In this document: positions 57,148 to 64,000 of the stretch, in pieces | How the letters are laid out: every line of letters begins with the position of its first letter | How positions within the stretch are numbered: the first letter of the stretch is position 1 | Assembly: GCA_944990035.1 (NCBI GenBank) | Contig: CALYLX010000153.1 | Coordinates: forward strand, 213,501 to 277,500 | DNA length: 64,000 nt | Source: Clitopilus passeckerianus | Lineage: Eukaryota; Basidiomycota; Agaricomycetes; Agaricales; Entolomataceae | Direction of reading: 5' to 3' | Made by a program: the position numbers and the translations under genes | Notes under the pieces: generated by a model | Told to the model about the DNA's origin: nothing | The model's input: the letters and a program-made list of their open reading frames with translations, nothing else | Database searches by the model: none

Positions 57148-59760
57148 ATGGGCGGTGACCACAAATGCCCTGTCTGCCAGGCTACGTTTACTCGTCCGCA
57201 ACATGTTGCTCGACACATGCGATCCCGTAAGTATTGGGGTCAAACACGCTGCGCTCCACTTGCCGTGTCTTGTTGTCTCCATAGCTGACTGGATCTCCCA
57301 CTCACTCCAGATACCGGTGACCGCCCCTACAAGTGTGTTTACTGTGGAGATCAGTTTGCGAGAAGGTAAGGGTTCGATTCCATTATCCAGAGGAATTTCC
57401 TGTTGATTTTGGTGCAGTGATCTTCTTTCGAGACACGTCAATAAGTGTCATGCAAACGAAAAACCGATAACACAATCCGGTACAAGAAGAAAGGGCTCCG
57501 CAGCAGCGACACGCGCTACGACCTCTAAACAAGCCTGCGATCAGTGCGTTCAGTCGAGTTTGCCTTGTGACGGATGCAATCCATGTGGTGAGCTTATTTC
57601 CGGTTTTACATGTGGGCTCTCTTACGAATTTCATTTCCTTTGCAGCTAAATGCATACAACGTAAATGTCGTTGTACCTTTGTCAAATTTCATCGACAGAC
57701 CGCACCTGCTGGTCCCGGTCATGTTGCGCCTCAAAATGTCGCACCACCAATGGGCCAGCCCCTCCCACCTGCCGCCAGTGTAATGGGTGGTCGTCTTGGA
57801 TCGTATCCTCGCGTCATGCACTCGCAGGACCCTATGGCTCTGGGTGCAATTCCACTATCTGCCACATCATCGACATCGACGAACATGAATGACCCCATAT
57901 ATGCGGACCAATTCAACTTCGGTCTTTATCCTAGTTCTGCACCTACTGGCGTTCTCCCACCCGAATCTGCCGCTGATTACGCAAATCGGTATCGCGCCAA
58001 CGCCGCCGACCTTCTTCGCAGAGATGCCATTCCGGGAATTTCCCAGTCTCAACAAAATGGGCTGACATCTTCGTCTTGGCCCGGTTGGAACCCAAGTCAC
58101 GAAGGCCATCAAGACACTCGATATCCTCCCCATGTTCATGGTGGTACGTGCACGTTCGTCTTACAGGTGTTATGAAGTATATCTCTAACTTTCGTCACGT
58201 AGGCGCTGGTATGATCCCTGGCGTACCATCCAGCCAAGGACCTTATCAACACGGTGGATTCTACTCGAATAATCGCCGTCAAAGTATCGACCTAGATTTC
58301 TCCGGCAGCGACAGTGCTTCTCATTCCGACCACTCGGTTCCATCTTCGGCAACATCGAGTTCCATCCATCTCCCCCTGGGCCCCATGGAAGGTCTGTCGA
58401 TGCCTATGTCGCAGTCATATCAAGGCTCGGTAAATCCTCGTCCTATCTATCGATCCACGTTCCGTCAATATTAACGATCATTCCCTGCTTCGCATAGTTG
58501 GGAGATGGCTCGTCGTTCGCCGGCCAACAAGACCACGATGGCCGCACTTCTTCTCACCATCAACGCACTTCTTCCCAAACCTCCAACTTCGAAGGCCGCG
58601 ACGGAGGTTTTTCATCTGCTTTCGGCCTCATGTCTCTCGACGACCCTAATGTCATGGCGGGTCTTGCCACCGACGGCGCTCCATTCTTCTCCCATGCTGG
58701 CATGGATACAAATCTAGATCCAGACGCTACACCCATGCAGGTCCCACCTCCCGGATCTCAACCCCCTACACGGCCTCCTCTACAGAATCGTCCCAGTACC
58801 AGCACTGGCTATCACTGGCCATCTGGTTTCTCCCTCAATACCCCAGGACGCGATCGGGAAACCGATACCAAGGAGTTGAAAGACTTCTGGAAGCAATATA
58901 TGCGCACTCCTCTCAGCGGCCCCGGCCCTGCCAACGCACCTCCAGGCAGTGGTCCCGGCGTCAAGGCTGAGACCCCAGGTGGCATGTACCGTCGGCCTCG
59001 TGTCAACTCTCTCCCATCTGTCAAGACGCCTCTCGGTCCTCCTGGGTCTTCCCAGTATGGATACCATCAAAACCACCCATTCGCTATTCCGACTATTCAA
59101 CCGAAACGACCGTCGGGTGATAACGCCAACAACGGGATCAGTGCTCGTACTGTCCATGGTACTGCCGAAGATCTTCGTTCGTATGAGGCTGCTGTCCTTG
59201 CTCGCAAGGCACCCACTACGCTCAGCCTGAACCCTCGCCGTCGTGGTACGCTATCAGGAGCACCACCCTCTGGCAAGCAAGATAGTGCCAGCCCTCCTCT
59301 GCATCCTTCGTCGACGGCTCCTCAACGCAACGACGGATCATCCTCACTCGCCAATGCTTTCGGTGGTGGATCGTTACCTCCTCCTCACCCCGGCTTCGTC
59401 GACAATAACCCTCCCCGTGTCACATTCGCACACGAATCGGAGTACAACACACAGCAGATGGATAGCCCTATCCATGACGATTCTCGAGAATCCTCCGTCG
59501 GCGTTTCGGATGGGAGCTCAGGCGACAGTCATGATGCTCAACGCCCATCGTTCAAGCGGCTACCCTCGCAAACTCTCGAGCCTGTGAATCACAAGCGGGC
59601 TCAGCTAATGCGAGACAACGGCACCAATGGCTTGGGCAACGGAGCAGGTGTCCCTAGCGTGCCTATGCACTCTAAGGGATCGATGTCGTTGGCGCAAAGG
59701 AGGAGGATGAGCGTTCCTTCTGGATCTGGTCCACTCGAACTGGGTCCGCTACCCCAGTAG
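57148..59760 (+). CDS. Transcription factor with two C2H2 fingers and a Zn2Cys6-like cluster
   Basis: Six exons (57148-57226, 57311-57365, 57418-57587, 57646-58143, 58203-58429, 58498-59760) give about 763 aa. Two C2H2 fingers lie at residues 6-55 (CPVCQATFTRPQHVARHMRS, HTGDRPYKCVYCGDQFARSD, LLSRHVNKCH). A Cys cluster of Zn2Cys6 type follows directly (ACDQCVQSSLPCDGCNPCAK, CIQRKCRC). The rest is a long Ser/Pro/Gly-rich region with a short conserved helix (TDTKELKDFWKQYMRTPLSG) and a C-terminal QRRRMSVPSGSGPLELG. Combined C2H2 + Zn2Cys6 regulators are known in fungi (for example melanin regulators such as Cmr1). The start codon is in good context right before the first finger. Nuclear; targets unknown. 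Confidence 0.88.
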
Positions 59761-60328
59761 ATTGTGGGTATGTTATTTCTATCCTATCTCACTGAGCCTC
59801 ACGGTAACGAATACCTTCCCAGATTCGCGCCCGCCGACTAGTTCATTACACCTCGCACTTACATTCGCTTTCATGACTCTGCGGACATTCTGACACGCAT
59901 ACATATATTTCGTCTTGATCTTCGCCAACTGATGTATCGATATTGGTCTGGGTCTTGTATGATACGAACTCTGGTCCGGTTTTCATTACTTTTACTCAGT
60001 ATTCTATGGTCTACCTAATGCCTAACGCCGTCCGAGCTGGATGGAATGCTCTGCTCATAGACGTTCCTTCTCATTTTACCCTACTTTCCTACCATCGTCG
60101 TCGCGTTTATCCATCTCTTTGCTTCCGCCTTTCTCTCATGTCTCCATTGTACCGATAGCTTTGATTGTATACCAAGAGCTTTGCATCTCGATATATGAAC
60201 CTTAATCTTCAAGCCTCCCACAATCTGTCTCGTTGGTAAGAACGATGTGGTTTCGTGAAGCATATGGATACATGAAACATAGACTACAATATGGATACAA
60301 ATTTCATTCGGCTTCATAGTAGGCGGCG

Positions 60329-61218
60329 CTACACTACCTTCGGGGTAAGTATTGTCCTGCCCTGTCTATCGACTGTCCTCCATGCCGTCCGATGTCGAGG
60401 TGAGCTACCACCAGAGTTTACGGAGCCACTGCTGCCACTTGCTCCATCGCCGGAATGGGAAGTGCGCAGCAGGTCGAAGAATATATCGGCCGTTTCGTCG
60501 TGCATAGGTGGATAAGATGCCGCTCGTTGTATTTTCGGCGTGGGTGGCTTCCACGTCTCCCAGTTTCGTTCTGAAAAAAGTTCGGGAGTAGAGGTGTTTC
60601 TTGGCGGTATCGTAGGCTAGAGGTGGATAAATAGTTAGATTACTACCGTTCAGGATGAGAACCCACCGTAGTAGGCTCGATGCTTCGATCAGAATGTACG
60701 TCTCCACATTTTTGAAGCATGATCTCCCGAATATCGCTGCACGGTCTCGTCGTTGAGAAACGACTGTGGAATGAATTAACAAACGCACTGAAATAACTGA
60801 TCCCGTTCTCCCCGCAGTTGCCTGATCTCTAAGCCCAAATCCGAGACCTCTCGTGATAGGCTCTCGACCAGTTCAGCAAGCGCAACATCGCTCTGTTTTC
60901 TGGAAATTTTCAGATAAGCGCCCTCGGCACGTCCCTGTAGGTGTGTGGTATTGAAATCTACCCTTCTTACCGACTACGAAGGCCGTTGCTCCACCTCTTT
61001 GCCAATTTTCTAAGCCGTAGGAACATCTAGTTTGAAGAGTTACAAACAGTGGGTGGTGAATAAGGAGAGAAATGTCCTGAAAATTGCGTGTACGGCCCTA
61101 CCATGTGTTCAGCACATGGACCGTTTCGGATGCTGGATTTGGATAATGGAGCTATTCGGGGGTTCGGACGAGGTTGGTGAGCGTGGCCTGCCTCGTGGAG
61201 GCCGTGGAAGGGAATCAT
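60329..61218 (-). CDS. Hypothetical coiled-coil protein, 5' end unresolved
   Basis: Three minus-strand exons join in perfect phase: 60789-60934 (GRAEGAYLKISRKQSDVALA, ELVESLSREVSDLGLEIRQL, a coiled coil), 60667-60763 (RFSTTRPCSDIREIMLQKCG), and 60329-60616 (PTIPPRNTSTPELFSERNWE, TADIFFDLLRTSHSGDGASG, ending RTILTPKVV). Upstream a protein-like segment at about 60975-61015 (GLENWQRGGATAFVV) and an ATG at 61218 (MIPFHGLHEAGHAHQPRPNP) probably belong to it, but those joins were not in phase. The gene is convergent with the C2H2/Zn2Cys6 gene. No family recognised. The last 177 residues are well supported. Confidence 0.55.
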
Positions 61219-61394
61219 GGCGAAATTAAATCAATGGCGGTAGACCGGTACGTCCGCATTGATGACTTTTACTTCACAATGCTACTCAAGCCGCAAAAAG
61301 TAAAGGGCCTCTCAGCAATCAATCTAACCAGTCAAGAGCAAAAGTCGTCTTCGTCAAGTCGTTTCTAGAAAGTAACCATTACTTTAGAACTCCA

Positions 61395-61760
61395 TCAGAA
61401 CAAGGCCAGCGTACATGCTTCCCACTCCCGATCATCGAACCAATCGCGCGACATATAAACAACGTCGACATCTCCGGGAATACAGCGTGCATGGCCGAAC
61501 TCAAATCCAGACATATACCCGTCGATATCCTCGCTTGCGAGTCCGTAGGCCCCAATTTTGACTTGGATCCTTCTAACGAACGGAAACAAGGTAAGGAGAC
61601 GCTGAGCCACGCGTTCCCATCCGTACGCTTTCAGCCATTCCTGCCAGTCTTGAAGGCCCGCGCTTTGACGTCAAGGTCGTAATCAGGGCAATTTGACGGA
61701 TGCTCTGCACCGTGGAGAGTGCGTTCAGAACTGACCACATATTTCCCTCCATTTCATTGC
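61395..61760 (-). pseudogene. Fragment of a decayed F-box/LRR-like gene
   Basis: Minus-strand segments read VLNALSTVQSIRQIALITTL and, in another frame, LQDWQEWLKAYGWERVAQRL, FPFVRRIQVKIGAYGLASED and DVVYMSRDWFDDREWEACTL, ending at a stop at 61395. The frame changes near 61670 without a usable intron, so a frameshift is likely. The leucine-rich spacing resembles mushroom F-box proteins; the assignment is weak. Confidence 0.35.
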
Positions 61761-64000
61761 ACTATTTGCTCTGCCTAGAGCGACGGAGTTGAGATTTGAA
61801 CAGCTGGAGAGCCCGATTTGCGCATAGTATTCGAGAGGGTCAAATTGGTGTCAGCGATCATGTAGGGTACACCTCTCAGCGAACTATACTGACCTGGTGT
61901 CATCTCCATGTCCTTCATGTTAACCGCTCCACGTTCGACAGTGGGGCCGGAGTGGTGTAGGAAGGCGGAGACCAGTAGCGTAAGCGAAGTGGTCTGGGTG
62001 AAAAAGAGCTGGACTAGTGAACCGCCGAAAGAAGGATGTCATTCCGAGAGCTGCTCCGTGGTCCACCAAGTTGTTCCTCTACGCAGAGACAATTTTGCAA
62101 GACCTTCTATTATATAGCTATGCCGTAGGGTTAAATATAGACCTCCTGTATCGGGTACGCGTGTATTAGATAGGGTAAATATACTCACGTTACCTAAGAA
62201 TATGCAGGAGTCGAATAAACACTTTAAGGGCCGATTATTCGAGAGATAACCGCACCAGAGTCCTCTAAATGCATACGCACTGGCCAGGGAGGTCGGCGGG
62301 TCTACAGAGTCGGTTACACGAATTTCGAATGCTACATACTCACTCCGCTCTGTTCAGAACTCCTTTATGCCGCTAAAAGTCGTAAGACGCCTCTACACAT
62401 CGTCTGGGGTGAGGATACAGAGCTTGGAGACGTCAGAACGTCCTGAACTTGCTCAAGAAATGTATAGTTCTGTCAGCTGGCCCACAAAGCTTCTGGATGA
62501 CGTCTGGATCCAGCGTGCATCCTCTGAATGCACCATACTCATCTGAACTTACTCGGACTATCCTTCATTCGTCAGGAGATGGTCTGGGAGTACATGCGGC
62601 GTTGGAGTCTAATGTATTCGCATTATAACAGTTGGAGCAACCTTAAATTCCAGCATCCAGAAGAATATCGCTAACATCCTGATAGGCACATCGTCTGGGT
62701 GGCATAGGGGTTGTAAGTATCTGCCCTATGCGTAAGAATTGTCCGAGCGCGATTTCAAGATATTTGCACCGCTGGAGATGAAAAGGATGGTATATGCGTT
62801 CTTTTTGGCGGGGATACGTCTCAGACATGCCCGAATCCGCACTGAGAATATTTGACGTCACCAACAAACGCAAGGAACTTCTCTATGGCGTCTGGGTCGA
62901 ATACAAATGTTCAAGGTGCCACAATTCATCTCAACTTATTCAGGAACTCGTATACTGGCCAGGACATGTTCTGAAAGCACATCCGGCTTGTGGGTCGAGT
63001 AATTCTACGTCAGGATAGATCCGAAATTCCTTGAACGCCATAATGTACAAGAAATACCGCCAGCATCGTCGGGGTTGGGGATGTATCTCTTGACGTGTCA
63101 TGTTCTCCTTGCATTTGGAAGACGCACATTCCCGCTCATTGGAACACCCCTGACGCTGCCCTAGACGTTGTGTCGATAACCAACATCCATACAACCGCAC
63201 CTTTGGCGTTCAGGTATCAGGGACAGTATCACAGGCTCCATATGGCAATACAAAGGCATCGACCGGGGAGTAAGGGGCAAGAAAATACATTGAATATGAT
63301 GTATATACTGCCTCCACTCCGTCTAGAAAGCTTCCTTCCTACTTTGCACCGAGTGGAGATGCATCCGGATGCATCTGACACCGCCGACGATGATTAACGG
63401 TCGGGTCGGCGTCAGTCGCAACTCACTTTAGGCTCAGGGATCAGGCACCCATCACACGTCCGCAATTCATCCGTCGTCCAAGATCATGGATACGTGAAAC
63501 CATTCGGGGCACGAAGAATCAGTCCAACTGAATGCTACTCGGCGAGATTACAACCCATTGCCTCTACCCTGGCACCAGCCGGTGGGCATTTCCGGCAATC
63601 CCAGGCGCGTCGTCCAAGCAGATAAGCATCGATATACTTGTATCCAACTCTCAATCCTATTTACAACTATAATGGTCGGGTCTAGAGCGAGAGATGCGTC
63701 AGGTAACGCGGCCGGAAGTAGCAACCAGGAGGTGACATGCGCACTGGGCATCGACCATCCCGGGAAACCAGTCCAAAATATACTTGCCCATGTCTAACAA
63801 CGTTTGGGGACGTAATCTATTATTTCAGACCTGTAGAGCTCAAGCGATCGACCACTTTTCGGTGAGTATTGCATCCTTCCATGCAGTCGACTCTGATCAG
63901 ACGCGTCTTGAATCACACAGCGATTGTACAGTAAATTTTTGTTCTGATTTTTGTCTAATCTTACATCTACAGCGCTACTAGAGAGTTATTACTACTTCCT
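61761..64000. other. Right end, 2.2 kb without a supported gene
   Basis: Only short open frames. A minus-strand stretch near 62640-62680 reads QDVSDILLDAGI, similar in style to the IRDILDQVGH segment of the F-box-like proteins at 20.9-24.9 kb, so decayed relatives may lie here. Nothing else was recognised. Confidence 0.3.

Noticed and set aside
1..64000. CRISPR arrays, bacterial operons or phage features
   Set aside because: Spliceosomal introns throughout and fungal gene families show this is eukaryotic nuclear DNA; no regularly spaced repeats were seen.

Overview
The window looks like nuclear DNA of a filamentous basidiomycete, most likely an Agaricomycete. Genes are broken by many 45-70 bp GT-AG introns, intergenic distances are short, and typical mushroom families are present: a DUF6533-type 7TM protein, an NB-ARC NLR, a MUB1/SamB MYND protein, Zn2Cys6 regulators, a divergent G-alpha and an SIT siderophore transporter. 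All gene models were built by eye from reading frame, splice sites and phase. No database search was run.

Layout. 0-2.7 kb: two minus-strand hypothetical genes, the first cut by the window edge. 4.4-10.1 kb: a 14-exon gene for a ~1654-aa protein joining AT-hooks, a zinc ribbon, a DDE/RNase H-like transposase core and a WRN/RNase D-like 3'-5' exonuclease that sits between the second Asp and the Glu of the transposase core. It is the most unusual gene here. 10.1-15.1 kb: gene debris and a broken NLR. 16.0-17.6 kb: a DUF6533-like 7TM protein. 19.1-20.4 kb: a secreted Asp-box (GH93/sialidase-like) enzyme. 20.6-25.6 kb: a ~2.5 kb unit in tandem, each copy with an F-box-like gene. 26.0-29.9 kb: MUB1/samB. 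30.8-34.2 kb: mitochondrial HSP10 with an upstream heat-shock element, then an SIT siderophore transporter with a cluster of ATCWGATAA iron-GATA sites. 34.9 kb: tRNA-Asp(GTC). 36.4-40.1 kb: an aryl-alcohol dehydrogenase-type AKR and a decayed tandem copy. 40.7-42.2 kb: a G-alpha-like protein lacking both GTPase catalytic residues. 42.4 kb: a small secreted protein. 44.7-49.4 kb: urate oxidase, ATP synthase subunit g and a lysine-rich membrane-anchored protein. 49.8-51.3 kb: a Zn2Cys6 regulator. 51.3-57.1 kb: a gene-poor stretch. 57.1-59.8 kb: a combined C2H2 + Zn2Cys6 regulator. 60.3-64 kb: a coiled-coil hypothetical gene and decayed sequence.

Housekeeping genes (MUB1, HSP10, ATP20, uricase, tRNA) alternate with fast-evolving, duplicated or decaying accessory genes. 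Nothing forms an operon or an obvious metabolic cluster. The only local regulatory logic visible is iron-GATA control of the siderophore transporter and heat-shock control of HSP10.
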